Of a DNA stretch of 64,000 nt, positions 27,207 to 35,973 are shown piece by piece. Each line of letters begins with the position of its first letter. The first letter of the stretch is position 1. The stretch spans positions 1 to 64,000 of the forward strand of contig NZ_LQPM01000024.1 of assembly GCF_002101815.1 (NCBI RefSeq), written 5' to 3'. The notes beneath the pieces were generated by a model. It was not told where the DNA came from. It ran no database searches and saw only the letters and a program-made list of their open reading frames with translations. Position numbers and translations under genes: made by a program. The DNA comes from Mycobacterium paraense. GTDB lineage: Bacteria > Actinomycetota > Actinomycetes > Mycobacteriales > Mycobacteriaceae.

Positions 27207-27313
27207 TGGAAGCGGCGGCACCCGTTGTGCCCGCCTCACAGCGACAACTCCCGCCTGCCACGGTCCCATCTGGTTTTGTCGCTATGAGGCGGGCACAAAG
27301 GGTGCCGCTTCCA
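27207..27313. repeat. Long near-perfect hairpin between xerC and the M23 peptidase gene
   Basis: The left arm (27207-27247) and right arm (27276-27313) are inverted copies. Over 38 aligned bases there are two mismatches and one 3-base bulge; the loop is 28 bases. Weaker pairing extends outward (CAACAGTCTCT versus the complement of AGAGGCTCCTG). Both flanking genes converge on it, so it could act as a two-way terminator, though it lacks a T-run. It could also be the remains of a small mobile palindrome. No coding potential is seen. Confidence 0.8.
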
Positions 27314-27353
27314 ATAGAGGCTCCTGTGGCGGGTGTGACCGCTGGTGCGACGG

Positions 27354-27851
27354 TCACCGGTTCAGCGGCTTGAGCCGGATCGGTGTCGCCTTCAACAGTC
27401 CCAGCGGGTCGACGTAGTGGGCGCCCGACGCCGGCCCCCACATCGCCCCCCAGTGCAGGCAGGCCGCGGCCCGGCAGCCGGCGTGCCCGGCCTCCAACGA
27501 ACCGATCACCGTCCCGGTCGTCACCGCCTGGCCGGCCCGCACGGTCGCCCGAACCGGCTCGTAGCTGGTGCGCAGGCCCCCGGGATGCGCCAGCGAGACC
27601 ACGGGCCGCCCGGCCAGCAGCCCGGCGAACACCACGGTCGCGGCGCCGGCCGCATACACCGGCTGACCTGGGGAGCCCGGCAGGTCCACGCCCCGGTGCC
27701 CGGGCTGCCAGTCGGGGGAGGGGGCGTCGAATCCGCGGGCTTGCCCGTCCAAGGCCGGCGGCGGCCGCAGCGGCCACTCCAGCCGCACGTCGTCGGCCCG
27801 CGCAGGCGCGGCCCACAGCAGTGCCAGGATCAGGAGCATCGCCCGCCGCAC
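27354..27851 (-). CDS. Secreted M23 (LytM-type) peptidase domain protein (Rv2891-like)
   Basis: The 165-residue exported protein has the signal peptide MRRAMLLILALLWAAPARA (cleavage ~19) and an M23 domain. The zinc ligands are H52 and D56 (GHRGVDL) and H133 (CLHWGA); the second HxH histidine is replaced by the LHW pattern, which still supplies one ligand. Such proteins cut peptidoglycan cross-bridges or activate amidases. It lies between xerC and rpsB like Rv2891. The fold is short and lacks a cell-wall-binding domain, so activity is not certain. Confidence 0.85.
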   Translation of the reverse strand: MRRAMLLILALLWAAPARADDVRLEWPLRPPPALDGQARGFDAPSPDWQPGHRGVDLPGSPGQPVYAAGAATVVFAGLLAGRPVVSLAHPGGLRTSYEPVRATVRAGQAVTTGTVIGSLEAGHAGCRAAACLHWGAMWGPASGAHYVDPLGLLKATPIRLKPLNR

Positions 27852-28090
27852 CTGGCGAGTACAGCGGGACCCGCGCGACCTCGCCAGTCACCGCTGTGGA
27901 AAAAGCACCTGCTGAGACGGTGTAAACTCCTGGTCGCAGCTCGTTAGCGGGCTGACTTCGCGCGCCTGCAACCAAGAGATTGCCGTGCGGTCCCGTCCGG
28001 GACATCCAGGACGGGTGCGGCATTCCGCAGGCGCCAGGGCCCGGCCTCACCCGATGCCGGGCGACAACCGACAACAAAGGAATGGCGGCA
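27852..28090 (+). promoter_or_regulatory. rpsB-tsf promoter and leader
   Basis: TAAACT at 27923-27928 is the best -10 hexamer, giving a leader of about 155 bases. The leader contains a 7-bp stem CCCGTCC/GGACGGG (27992-28015) flanked by further GC pairing, a plausible S2 autoregulatory structure, but it matches no leader class I can name. AAAGGA at 28077-28082 is the ribosome-binding site. Confidence 0.45.
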
Positions 28091-28933
28091 ATGGCTGTCG
28101 TAACCATGAAGCAGCTGCTCGACAGCGGCACCCACTTCGGGCATCAGACCCGTCGCTGGAACCCCAAGATGAAGCGGTTCATCTTCACCGACCGCAACGG
28201 CATCTACATCATCGACCTGCAGCAGACCCTGACCTTCATCGACAAGGCGTACGAGTTCGTCAAGGAGACCGTCGCCCACGGAGGCACGGTGCTGTTCGTC
28301 GGCACCAAGAAGCAGGCGCAGGAGTCTGTGGCGGCCGAGGCGACCCGCGTCGGCATGCCGTACGTCAACCAGCGCTGGCTGGGCGGCATGCTCACCAACT
28401 TCTCCACCGTGCACAAGCGGCTGCAGCGCCTCAAGGAGCTCGAGGCGATGGAGCAGACCGGCGGCTTCGAGGGTCGCACCAAGAAGGAAATCCTGGGCCT
28501 GACCCGCGAGAAGAACAAGCTGGAGCGCAGCCTCGGCGGTATCCGCGACATGAACAAGGTGCCGTCGGCGATCTGGGTCGTCGACACCAACAAGGAGCAC
28601 ATCGCCGTCGGCGAGGCTCGCAAGCTGGGCATCCCGGTCATCGCGATCCTGGACACCAACTGCGACCCCGACGAGGTCGACTACCCGATCCCGGGCAACG
28701 ACGACGCGATCCGCTCCGCCGCCCTGCTGACCAAGGTGATCGCCTCCGCGGTCGCCGAGGGCCTGCAGGCCCGCGCCGGGCTGGGCCGCGGCGACGGCAA
28801 GCCCGAGGCGGAGTCCGCCGAGCCCCTCGCCGAGTGGGAGCAGGAGCTGCTGGCCTCGGCGACAGCAACAGCAACCGTCGCCCCCACCGACGCCGCTGCG
28901 GGCGCACCCGAATCAACCACTGAATCCTCATAG
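28091..28933 (+). CDS. rpsB: 30S ribosomal protein S2 (uS2)
   Basis: S2 joins the 30S subunit late and is needed for S1 binding. The 280 residues include the standard core ([61 protein letters not shown]) and an acidic Ala-rich tail. The ATG at 28091 is chosen over one three codons upstream because it has the better distance to AAAGGA. It is co-transcribed with tsf. Confidence 0.98.
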   Translation: MAVVTMKQLLDSGTHFGHQTRRWNPKMKRFIFTDRNGIYIIDLQQTLTFIDKAYEFVKETVAHGGTVLFVGTKKQAQESVAAEATRVGMPYVNQRWLGGMLTNFSTVHKRLQRLKELEAMEQTGGFEGRTKKEILGLTREKNKLERSLGGIRDMNKVPSAIWVVDTNKEHIAVGEARKLGIPVIAILDTNCDPDEVDYPIPGNDDAIRSAALLTKVIASAVAEGLQARAGLGRGDGKPEAESAEPLAEWEQELLASATATATVAPTDAAAGAPESTTESS

Positions 28934-28945
28934 GAAGGCTGAGCA

Positions 28946-29761
28946 TTGGCGAATTTCACCGCTGCCGACGTCAAGCGGCTTCGGGAACTCACCGGCGCCG
29001 GCATGCTCGACTGCAAGAACGCGCTGGCGGAAAGCGACGGCGACTTCGACAAAGCTGTTGAGGCACTACGGATCAAGGGCGCCAAGGACGTCGGCAAGCG
29101 CGCCGAGCGGGCCACGGCCGAGGGTCTGGTCGCGGCCAAGGGCGGCGCGCTCATCGAGCTCAACTCGGAGACCGACTTCGTCGCCAAGAACGCGGAGTTC
29201 CAGAAGCTCGCCGACCAGGTCGTCGAGGCCGCGTTGGCTGCCAAGGCCACCGACGTCGACGCCCTCAAGGGCGCCAAGATCGGCGACACAACCGTCGAGC
29301 AGGCCATCGCCGACCTCTCGGCGAAGATCGGCGAGAAGCTCGAGCTGCGCCGCGTGCAGTACTTCGACGGCAACGTCGAGACCTACCTGCACAAGCGGGC
29401 GGCCGACCTGCCGCCCGCGGTGGGCGTGCTGGTCGAGTTCGAGGGCGAGGGCCAGGACGCGGCGCACGCCGTCGCGCTGCAGATCGCGGCGCTGAAGGCC
29501 CGCTACCTGTCCCGCGACGACGTCCCCGAGGACGTGGTGGCCAGCGAGCGGCGCATCGCCGAGGAGACCGCCAAGGCCGAGGGCAAGCCCGAGCAGGCGC
29601 TGCCCAAGATCGTCGAGGGCCGCCTCAACGGCTTCTTCAAGGACGCGGTGCTGCTCGAGCAGCCGGCGGTGTCCGACAACAAGAAGACCGTCAAGGCCCT
29701 GCTCGACGAGGCCGGGGTGACGGTGACGCGGTTTGTTCGCTTTGAGGTGGGCCAGGCTTAA
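28946..29761 (+). CDS. tsf: Elongation factor Ts
   Basis: EF-Ts exchanges GDP for GTP on EF-Tu. The 271 residues have the N-terminal UBA-like domain ([19 protein letters not shown]), the TDFVAKN motif that contacts EF-Tu, and the coiled-coil and dimerisation region. The start is a TTG, nine bases after AGGAAG, twelve bases after the rpsB stop. No alternative ATG would keep the conserved N-terminus. Confidence 0.98.
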   Translation: MANFTAADVKRLRELTGAGMLDCKNALAESDGDFDKAVEALRIKGAKDVGKRAERATAEGLVAAKGGALIELNSETDFVAKNAEFQKLADQVVEAALAAKATDVDALKGAKIGDTTVEQAIADLSAKIGEKLELRRVQYFDGNVETYLHKRAADLPPAVGVLVEFEGEGQDAAHAVALQIAALKARYLSRDDVPEDVVASERRIAEETAKAEGKPEQALPKIVEGRLNGFFKDAVLLEQPAVSDNKKTVKALLDEAGVTVTRFVRFEVGQA

Positions 29762-29779
29762 CCGGCGGACGCGAGCGGC

Positions 29780-29791
29780 TAGCGTCGTGTC
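29780..29791 (+). promoter_or_regulatory. Leaderless-type promoter of amiC
   Basis: TAGCGT (29780-29785) is followed by exactly six bases and the ATG of the amidase gene, with no ribosome-binding site. Confidence 0.45.
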
Positions 29792-31189
29792 ATGCGACGC
29801 GTGCACGCTTTCGGCGACGATGCCCTCGGTGATCTCGACGCGGTCGGACTGGCCGACGCCCTCCGGGCGGGGACGGTCGGCCTAGCCGAGGTCATCGAGG
29901 CCGCCATCGCCCGGACCGAAGCCGTCAACCCTGCCCTCAACGGCCTGGCCTACAACGGGTTCGAGCAGGCGAGGGCGGCCGAACCGGCACGCGGTTTCTT
30001 CGCCGGCGTCCCGACGTTCGTCAAGGACAACGTCGACGTCGCCGGCCAGCCGAGCATGCACGGCGCCGACGCGTGGACGCCGTTCGAGGCGCGGGCCAAC
30101 AGCGTGGTCACCGAGGTGTTCCTCGGCACCGGGCTGACCTCGCTCGGCAAGACGCAGTTGTCGGAGTTCGGCTTCAGCGCGTCGGCCGAACACCCGCGGC
30201 TGGGACCGGTGCGTAACCCCTGGGACGTCGAGCGCACCGCGGGCGCCTCGTCGTCGGGCTCCGGCGCCTTCGTCGCCGCCGGCGTGGTCCCGATCGCCCA
30301 CGCCAACGACGGCGGCGGGTCGATCCGCATCCCCGCCGCCTGCAACGGGCTGGTCGGGCTCAAGCCCTCGCGCGGCCGGTTGCCGCTGGACCCGGCCCAC
30401 CGCCGCATGCCCGTCGGCATCGTCGCCAACGGCGTGCTGACCCGGTCCGTGCGCGACACCGCCGCCTTCTACCGCGAGGCCGAGCGGAGCTGGCGCAACC
30501 CCAAACTGGCGCCCGTCGGGGACGTCACGAGGCCGGGCAGGCGCAGGCTGACGATCGCGGTGCTTACCCGGTCGGTCCAGCGCGAGTCCAGCCCCGAGGT
30601 GCGCGAGCTGACGCTGAAGGCGGCGGCCCTGCTCGAGGAGCTCGGTCACCGCGTCGAACACCTCGACGAACCCCCCGTGCCGGCCAGCTTCGTCGACGAT
30701 TTCGTCCTGTACTGGGGCTTTTTGGCTTTCGCGCAGGTCCGCGGGGGGCGCAGGCTCTTCGGTGACTCGTTCGACCGCACCCGGCTGGACGCCCTGACGC
30801 TCGGCCTGGAGCGGCACAGCGGGCGCAACCTGCACCGGCTGCCGCTGGCGATCGTGCGCCTGCGCAGGCTGCGGCGGCGCACCGCGGAATTCTTCCGCAC
30901 GTACGACGCGGTGCTCACGCCGACGCTCGCCGACCAGACGCCGCGGATCGGGCACCTGGCCCCCGCCGACTATCGGCAGGTGATGGACCGCCTCATCGAC
31001 TGGGTGGCGTTCACCCCGCTGCAAAACGTCACCGGCGAGCCCGCGATCTCGCTGCCGCTGGCGCAATCCGCCGACGGCATGCCGGTCGGCATGATGCTGT
31101 CGGCCGACCTGGGCCAGGAATCGACGCTGCTGGAACTCGCCTACGAGCTCGAGGAGGCCCGGCCCTGGGCCCGCATCCACGCAGGATGA
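29792..31189 (+). CDS. amiC: Amidase signature family enzyme AmiC
   Basis: The 465-residue amidase hydrolyses a carboxamide through a Ser-cisSer-Lys triad. The lysine is in TFVKDNVDV (about residue 72), the cis-Ser is in GASSSGSGAFVAAG and the nucleophile Ser is in NDGGGSIRIPAACNGLVGLKPSRGR. Length and context (downstream of tsf) match Rv2888c. The physiological amide is not known. The end is directly adjacent to the convergent MarR gene. Confidence 0.93.
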   Translation: MRRVHAFGDDALGDLDAVGLADALRAGTVGLAEVIEAAIARTEAVNPALNGLAYNGFEQARAAEPARGFFAGVPTFVKDNVDVAGQPSMHGADAWTPFEARANSVVTEVFLGTGLTSLGKTQLSEFGFSASAEHPRLGPVRNPWDVERTAGASSSGSGAFVAAGVVPIAHANDGGGSIRIPAACNGLVGLKPSRGRLPLDPAHRRMPVGIVANGVLTRSVRDTAAFYREAERSWRNPKLAPVGDVTRPGRRRLTIAVLTRSVQRESSPEVRELTLKAAALLEELGHRVEHLDEPPVPASFVDDFVLYWGFLAFAQVRGGRRLFGDSFDRTRLDALTLGLERHSGRNLHRLPLAIVRLRRLRRRTAEFFRTYDAVLTPTLADQTPRIGHLAPADYRQVMDRLIDWVAFTPLQNVTGEPAISLPLAQSADGMPVGMMLSADLGQESTLLELAYELEEARPWARIHAG

Positions 31190-31612
31190 TCAGCCGTCGG
31201 ATCCGAGCTTCTCCAGCATGCGTTTGAACTCGCGCTGTTGCGCGTCGGTCAGCTTGCCCAGGATCCGGGCATCGGCGACCCGGACCGCGGCCTCCGCGCG
31301 CTTCAGCAGCGCGCGGCCCTGACCGGTCAGCGTCGCCGGTAGCGCCCGGCCGGACGAGACCGACGCGGGCCGTTCCACGGCCCCGACGTCTTCCAGCCCG
31401 CGCAGGACGGTGTTCATCGCCTGCGGTGTGACGTTGGTGTGCCGGGACAATTCGGCGCTCGACATGCCCGGGTGCATCGAAAGGATGCGCAGGCAGACGA
31501 ATTCGGGCAGCGTCAGCCCGAGCGGACCCAGCACCGTGGCAACCTCCGGCCGCAGGACGGCTCCCACCCGGTACAACAGGTAACCCAGCGGAGCGTCTTC
31601 GGCCTGACCCAT
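31190..31612 (-). CDS. MarR family transcriptional regulator (Rv2887-like)
   Basis: The 140-residue winged-helix repressor has helices LTLPEFVCLRIL and MSSAELSRHTNVTPQAMNTVLRGLEDVGAVERP (recognition helix and wing) typical of MarR. In M. tuberculosis mutations in Rv2887 alter tolerance to some compounds through a methyltransferase and an efflux system (established for that protein; inferred here). The ATG at 31612 gives MGQAED; longer in-frame starts run into the DUF1360 promoter. It ends next to amiC and is divergent from the stress block. Confidence 0.92.
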   Translation of the reverse strand: MGQAEDAPLGYLLYRVGAVLRPEVATVLGPLGLTLPEFVCLRILSMHPGMSSAELSRHTNVTPQAMNTVLRGLEDVGAVERPASVSSGRALPATLTGQGRALLKRAEAAVRVADARILGKLTDAQQREFKRMLEKLGSDG

Positions 31613-31664
31613 GTCAGCGATCCTGACATATCGGGGGCGCCTGGCTGCGCACCCTCGCCGGTGT

Positions 31665-31688
31665 GGTTCCCGGGCGCCCAACGGGGTA
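31665..31688 (+). promoter_or_regulatory. SigF-like promoter of the DUF1360 gene
   Basis: GGTTC (31665-31669), 14 bases, then GGGTA (31684-31688) approximates the mycobacterial SigF pattern GTTT-N15-17-GGGTA. Confidence 0.4.
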
Positions 31689-31721
31689 ACCCACAGGGGA
31701 TCCAGACGTGAAGGAGCGCCG

Positions 31722-32258
31722 ATGGGCGATGCAACCGAAATGACCCAGGGAGTGGCCGAGCGCGCGCGGCAGGAAGCCGACGCGTACCGCGGCGACAACC
31801 CCCGCCCGCTTGAGGGCTACACCGTGGTCCTCGCGATCTACGGCGCCCTGGTCACCCTGACCGCCGTGATCGCCGCGGCCACCGGGCGCAAGTTGCCCGA
31901 ACGCTGGAGTGTCCAGGACCTTCTGACCGTTACCATCGGCACCCACAAGCTGTCACGCACCGTCTCCAAGGACGCCGTGACCAGCCCGCTGCGGGCGCCG
32001 TTCGCGCGCTACAAGGGCTCCGGCGGCCCGGCCGAGGTGATGGAGGAAACGCGGCACAGCAGCGCGCTGCGCCACAGCCTGGGTGAGTTGTTGACCTGCC
32101 CCTTCTGCCTCGACATGTGGGTGGCCACCGCGTTCGTGATCGGGTTGATCTTCGCGCCGAGACCGACGCGGTTGATCGCGGGCACCTTCACCGCCCTGGC
32201 CGGCGCCGATTTCTTGCAGCTGGCCTACGCGCGGGCCCAGCAGCTGGCCGAGGGCTGA
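31722..32258 (+). CDS. DUF1360 membrane protein
   Basis: The 178-residue protein has a predicted helix around VVLAIYGALVTLTAVIAAATG (~33-53) and a second near VATAFVIGLIFAP. The segment HSLGELLTCPFCLDMWVATAF with its CPFC pair is the hallmark of DUF1360, which occurs in general-stress loci of soil bacteria. Function is unknown. The ATG has a GAAGGAGC ribosome-binding site and a SigF-like promoter upstream. It is followed after 16 bases by the ChaB gene. Confidence 0.85.
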   Translation: MGDATEMTQGVAERARQEADAYRGDNPRPLEGYTVVLAIYGALVTLTAVIAAATGRKLPERWSVQDLLTVTIGTHKLSRTVSKDAVTSPLRAPFARYKGSGGPAEVMEETRHSSALRHSLGELLTCPFCLDMWVATAFVIGLIFAPRPTRLIAGTFTALAGADFLQLAYARAQQLAEG

Positions 32259-32274
32259 CACACAAGGAGGATTC

Positions 32275-32688
32275 ATGCCGAAGACGACGAAGGGCGGCGC
32301 GGCCAAGAAGAGCGAATTGCCGAGCACCCTGCAGCGCTCCAACGCCAAAGCGCAACGCACGTTCGCCAAGACCCACGACTCGGCCGCCGAGGAATACGGC
32401 AGCGAGGAACGCGCCCACCGGGTGGCCTACTCGGCGCTCAAGCACAGCTTCGAAAAGGTCGGCGACCACTGGGAGCCCAAGGAACGCAAGGGCCCGTCGG
32501 ACGAGCTGGCCGAGGGCGGCGGCCCGCGCAACACCGGTCGTTCGGCCGAGGGCGTCGACGCCAACGCCAGCAAGAAGCATCTGCTCGACGTGGCGCGCCG
32601 GCTCGAGGTGCGCGGCCGCTCGACGATGAACAAGGCGGAGCTCGTCGACGCGATCAAGAAGCAGAACCGGCGGGTGCGCGGCCGCTGA
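32275..32688 (+). CDS. ChaB / Rho-N domain protein
   Basis: The 137-residue basic protein has an N-terminal ChaB-type domain (ELPSTLQRSNAKAQRTFAKTHDSAAEEYGSEERAHRVAYSALK, given here as successive short motifs) and a C-terminal Rho-N/SAP-like helix pair (KHLLDVARRLEVRGRS and MNKAELVDAIKKQN). Both suggest nucleic-acid or protein binding. ChaB was first described as a regulator of the ChaA cation antiporter, but in actinobacteria it accompanies stress genes. It has an AAGGAGG ribosome-binding site. Confidence 0.9.
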   Translation: MPKTTKGGAAKKSELPSTLQRSNAKAQRTFAKTHDSAAEEYGSEERAHRVAYSALKHSFEKVGDHWEPKERKGPSDELAEGGGPRNTGRSAEGVDANASKKHLLDVARRLEVRGRSTMNKAELVDAIKKQNRRVRGR

Positions 32689-32692
32689 CGGC

Positions 32693-32717
32693 GTTTAGGT
32701 CGCGACGCGCTGGGCAC
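32693..32717 (+). promoter_or_regulatory. SigF-like promoter of the DUF2795 gene
   Basis: GTTT (32693-32696), 15 bases, then GGGCAC (32712-32717) resembles GTTT-N15-17-GGGTAT. The ATG follows 10 bases later. Confidence 0.35.
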
Positions 32718-32727
32718 CCCGACAGCC

Positions 32728-32997
32728 ATGGTCGCGTCTACTACCCGTAGTGAACTCCGAAAGTGCCTCAACGACGTGGACTTTCCGGCGAACAAGCAGG
32801 ACCTGCTGGATGCCGCCGACCGCAACGGCTGCGACGAGCAGACCGTCCGCGCGTTGCGCGGCATCCCACCCGAGACCTACACCAACGTCGGTCAGGTCGC
32901 CGCGTCGGTAACGATCGCCGATGACCAGGACGACGCCGGCAAGTCGGCCCCCGGGAGCCCGATCGTCGAGGAGCTGGGCGAGAACCGCGGCTCCTGA
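32728..32997 (+). CDS. DUF2795 protein
   Basis: This 89-residue acidic cytosolic protein of the DUF2795 family contains LRKCLNDVDFPANKQDLLDAADRNG and VRALRGIPPETYTNVGQV, a helical unit often annotated as stress-related. Function is unknown. Its own promoter-like sequence suggests expression apart from chaB. Confidence 0.85.
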   Translation: MVASTTRSELRKCLNDVDFPANKQDLLDAADRNGCDEQTVRALRGIPPETYTNVGQVAASVTIADDQDDAGKSAPGSPIVEELGENRGS

Positions 32998-33009
32998 TCG
33001 GTTCGCGCG

Positions 33010-33849
33010 CTACAGGATTGGCCGCCCGCCCGTCACGGCGACGCGCGCGCCCGAGATGTAGCTCGCGTCGTCGGAGGCCAGCAGCACGTAGATGGGGGCC
33101 AGCTCGGCCGGCTGCCCCGCCCGGCCCAGCGGCACGTTGTCCCCGAACGATTCCACGCTGTCCGGCGGCATGGTCGACGGGATCAGCGGCGTCCATATCG
33201 GTCCCGGCGCCACGCTGTTGACCCGGATTCCCTTGTCGCCCAGCAGCTGGGCGAGGCTCGCCGAGAAGTTGGCGATGGCCGCCTTGGTCGCCGCGTAGGG
33301 CGCCAGGGTGGGGTTGGGCGTATCGGAGTTCACCGACGAGCTGCCGATGATCGACGAGCCCGGCTTCATGTGCGGCAGGGCCGCTTTGGCGAGGTGGAAG
33401 TAGGCGCCGACGTTGAGCCGGAAGGTGTACTCCCACTCCTCGTCACTGATCTCCTCGAGGGTCTTGTGCATCATCTGGAAGGCCGCGTTGTTGACCAGGA
33501 TGTCGACGCCGCCGAACTCCTCGACCGCCCGCCGCACCACGGCGCGGCAGTGGGCCGCGTCGGACAGGTCGCCGCGCACCAGCACGCACTTACGGCCGGC
33601 GTCCTCGACATAGCGGGCGACGTCGCGCGCGTCGTCGTCCTCGTTGAGGTAGGAGACCAGTACGTCGGCGCCCTCACGCGCGAAGGCGATGGCGACGGCG
33701 CGGCCTATGCCGCTGTCGCCGCCGGTGATGATCGCCTTTTTGCCGGTGAGCTTTCCCGAGCCCGTGTAGCTGGTTTCGCCGCAATCGGGGACGGGGTCCA
33801 TGTGCGACTGCACGCCCGGAACTTCTTGTTGTTGCGCCGCAAAACCCAT
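33010..33849 (-). CDS. Short-chain dehydrogenase/reductase, stress type
   Basis: This 279-residue classical SDR belongs to the group close to YhdF/GsiB-associated general-stress oxidoreductases. The cofactor motif TGGDSGIGRA is near residue 42, NNAA follows, and the active-site S-Y-K is in SSSVNSDT...YAATKAA. An N-terminal extension with QSHMDPVPDCGETSY is typical of this subgroup. An AAAGGA site precedes the ATG and GGGTAA (33878-33883, minus strand) could be part of a SigF-type promoter. The substrate is unknown. Confidence 0.9.
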   Translation of the reverse strand: MGFAAQQQEVPGVQSHMDPVPDCGETSYTGSGKLTGKKAIITGGDSGIGRAVAIAFAREGADVLVSYLNEDDDARDVARYVEDAGRKCVLVRGDLSDAAHCRAVVRRAVEEFGGVDILVNNAAFQMMHKTLEEISDEEWEYTFRLNVGAYFHLAKAALPHMKPGSSIIGSSSVNSDTPNPTLAPYAATKAAIANFSASLAQLLGDKGIRVNSVAPGPIWTPLIPSTMPPDSVESFGDNVPLGRAGQPAELAPIYVLLASDDASYISGARVAVTGGRPIL

Positions 33850-33888
33850 GGGTGAGAGGTCCTTTCGTCCTTGTGCATTACCCGCCGG

Positions 33889-34065
33889 CTACGATTCGCG
33901 GTTCGCCGGACCGGCGGTCGGAACGTCCGGGTCGTCGTCGGCCGGCGGCTCCGGGTCGCGCCATTCCTCGGCGCGACTCGACCTGTTTCCGCGCACCGTT
34001 CCGCTCAATTCGTGCTTCAATTCCTCGTCTTCGCGTGGGCTGTGCTTGGCGCTGCCGCGTTCCAT
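33889..34065 (-). CDS. Small hydrophilic conserved protein
   Basis: This 58-residue, highly charged protein starts MERGSAKHSPREDEELKHELSG and contains a RAEEWRDPEPP motif, a pattern I recall from short actinobacterial proteins found with stress genes. No fold or function is known. The ATG at 34065 has a good AAGGGAG ribosome-binding site, and the longer upstream frame is rejected. It precedes the SDR gene in the same orientation, with a 39-base gap. Confidence 0.7.
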   Translation of the reverse strand: MERGSAKHSPREDEELKHELSGTVRGNRSSRAEEWRDPEPPADDDPDVPTAGPANRES

Positions 34066-34343
34066 CGATAACTCCCTTCGACGCGATTCCCTGATGCGGC
34101 TACCCCGCGGGGACGGAACTAATCTCGTTTCCGGCAGTGGTGGCAATGATGCCAATGTTAATTCTGTGACGCGAAAAGCTGTGTGCCACAAAACTAGCAG
34201 TGACGCATTAATGCAGGTAAGGGCGCACGCATTCGAAATTCCGGCATTAGCCGGGGTTTAGTGTCGCGACCGACGGGTTATGCCCACGAAGTGCGGTTAT
34301 CGCCCTATGTATGGGAGCGATTGTTCGACACGAAAGGAATACC
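34066..34343. promoter_or_regulatory. Divergent intergenic region before the MPT63-fold gene
   Basis: This AT-richer stretch separates the small hydrophilic gene (minus) from the MPT63-like gene (plus). A minus-strand GGGTA lies about 45 bases upstream of the small gene and could be the -10 of an alternative sigma factor promoter. AAAGGA just before 34344 is the ribosome-binding site of the plus-strand gene. No ORF or repeat of note was seen. Confidence 0.35.
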
Positions 34344-34901
34344 ATGAAGGTCACCACAACCGCTGTTAAAAGTGCTATTGCCGCCGGAGCTATAGCGGCT
34401 GCAGGCGTTTTCGCAGCAGCAACCGCTTCCGCCGCGCCCAACATCCAGGGCTTCGGCACCAGCGAGCAACTCGTCGACGGGCCGATGATCACCAACTACA
34501 CGGTGAGCAACCTGCAGCCGAGCAACGTGTCCATCCCCGGCTACACACCGAAGGGCACGCTGTACCAGGCCGACATCACGGCCAGGTCGGACGCCGGCGT
34601 CGTCACCCCGATGGTCAAGGACTTCAGCGCCCGCGGCCCGAACGGTCAGACGTACAAGCTGATCGACAAGCCCGGCGCCCCGGGCAGCCTTAACCCGGCG
34701 CCGATCCCGCAGGGCCAAGAGTCCACGGGCACGCTGTACTTCGACGTGACCGGCGCGCCGCCGAACGGCGTCGTCTACAACGACGGACTGCAGGACATCC
34801 TGATCTGGACGTCGAACGTGCCGGGCGCCTCGACGCCTGGCGCGCCGCCGAACGCAAGTCCGGCCCCGGGCCAGCCGCCCGCGCCGGCGCCTCACGCGTA
34901 A
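34344..34901 (+). CDS. Secreted MPT63-fold (DUF1942) protein
   Basis: The 185-residue exported protein has a signal peptide (MKVTTTAVKSAIAAGAIAA, AXA site near residues 30-32) and a mature immunoglobulin-like beta sandwich of the MPT63/MPB63 type. Recognisable segments are LVDGPMITNYTVSNLQPS, YQADITARSDAGVVTPMVKDF and a final LQDILIW strand. A Pro/Ala-rich tail closes the protein. MPT63 is a secreted immunogen of unknown function; this is a paralogue or relative at another locus. A very stable terminator follows. Confidence 0.88.
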   Translation: MKVTTTAVKSAIAAGAIAAAGVFAAATASAAPNIQGFGTSEQLVDGPMITNYTVSNLQPSNVSIPGYTPKGTLYQADITARSDAGVVTPMVKDFSARGPNGQTYKLIDKPGAPGSLNPAPIPQGQESTGTLYFDVTGAPPNGVVYNDGLQDILIWTSNVPGASTPGAPPNASPAPGQPPAPAPHA

Positions 34902-34914
34902 TCGGTTAGCAAGG

Positions 34915-34950
34915 ATCTCCCCGCGCCGCCCAATGGCGCGGGGAGATTTG
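34915..34950 (+). terminator. Intrinsic terminator after the MPT63-fold gene
   Basis: A perfect 13-bp stem (ATCTCCCCGCGCC / GGCGCGGGGAGAT) with a 7-base loop (GCCCAAT) is followed by TTTG. It lies 13 bases after the stop codon. It is the best hairpin terminator in the window although the T-run is short. Confidence 0.85.
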
Positions 34951-34994
34951 CGTCTTCGGGAATCCCGCGCGACCGAATCGGGTACCCGACACGC

Positions 34995-35933
34995 ATGAGT
35001 AACCCCGATCACAGACCAGCAGAAGTACGGGCACAAGCCAAGCTCAATGCCAGACGCGCGCGCGTGGCGATGGACGAACGCCGCAGCAAGCTCGACGGCG
35101 GGATTGCCGGCTGGGTCGCGGAGCGCGCCGGCAGGTGGGACCTCAGCGGCCAGGACGAGGCCACCCTGCAGCGCCAGAAGTTTTTCTGGAATGTGCTGGT
35201 GGACTACTGGTTCCGCATGGAGATCGACGGCTGGGAGAACATCCCGCCGCAGCCGCCGGCGTTGCTGGTGGGCATTCACTCGGGTGCCCCGTTCGTGTGG
35301 GACGCCTGGACCGTCGGCCTGCAGTGGTGGCGGCGCTTCGGCCAGGACCGCCCGCTGCACGGCACGGCCCACGACGCGCTGATGGCGATCCCGGTCTTCG
35401 GGCGGTACTTCCGCTCGATGGGCGTGCTGCCGGCGGCCCCGGACGCGATCGCGACGGCGTTGGCCGAGGGGCGCGACGTGGCGCTGTGGCCCGGCGGGGA
35501 AGTGGACTCGCTGCGCCCGTGGACCGAGCGTGATCGCGCCAACCTCGCGGGGCGAAACGGCTTCGTGAAGATGGCGATTCGCGCCGGCGTGCCGATCGTG
35601 CCGATCGCGACGGTCGGGGGAGCGGACGCGATGCCGGTGCTGATCCGGGGCGACCGGCTGTCGAAGGCGCTCAAACTCGACCGGTTGCTGCGGCTGAAGG
35701 TCTTTCCGGTGGCCGTGTCGCTGCCCTGGGGGATCGCCCCGGCGGCGCTGCCGCAGCTGCCGCTGCCGGCCAAGATCAGGACCCGGTTCATGCCCGCCGT
35801 GGAGCTCGACCGCGACCCGGCACGCGCCGACGACGACGAGTACGTCGACTCCAAATACCATGAGGTCGAGGACTCGATCCAGGAGGGCATGGACGCGCTG
35901 GCCCGAAAGCGGGCGCTGCCGCTGTTCGCCTGA
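34995..35933 (+). CDS. Membrane-associated acyltransferase (PlsC-like)
   Basis: The 312-residue protein has the glycerolipid acyltransferase fold. The catalytic His/Asp are in LLVGIHSGAPFVWDAW (wider spacing than HX4D), the acceptor-binding block is LWPGGEVDSLRPW and a C-terminal IPIVPIATVGG block is present. It probably transfers a fatty acyl group to a lysophospholipid, diacylglycerol-like or unusual lipid. A perfect 10-bp palindrome CGGGTACCCG (34979-34988) lies just before the start and may be an operator. H37Rv has an insertion sequence in this interval. Confidence 0.85.
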   Translation: MSNPDHRPAEVRAQAKLNARRARVAMDERRSKLDGGIAGWVAERAGRWDLSGQDEATLQRQKFFWNVLVDYWFRMEIDGWENIPPQPPALLVGIHSGAPFVWDAWTVGLQWWRRFGQDRPLHGTAHDALMAIPVFGRYFRSMGVLPAAPDAIATALAEGRDVALWPGGEVDSLRPWTERDRANLAGRNGFVKMAIRAGVPIVPIATVGGADAMPVLIRGDRLSKALKLDRLLRLKVFPVAVSLPWGIAPAALPQLPLPAKIRTRFMPAVELDRDPARADDDEYVDSKYHEVEDSIQEGMDALARKRALPLFA

Positions 35934-35973
35934 GTGAGGCGTCAAAAGCCTTGCAAGACAGGCTCCGTCGCGA

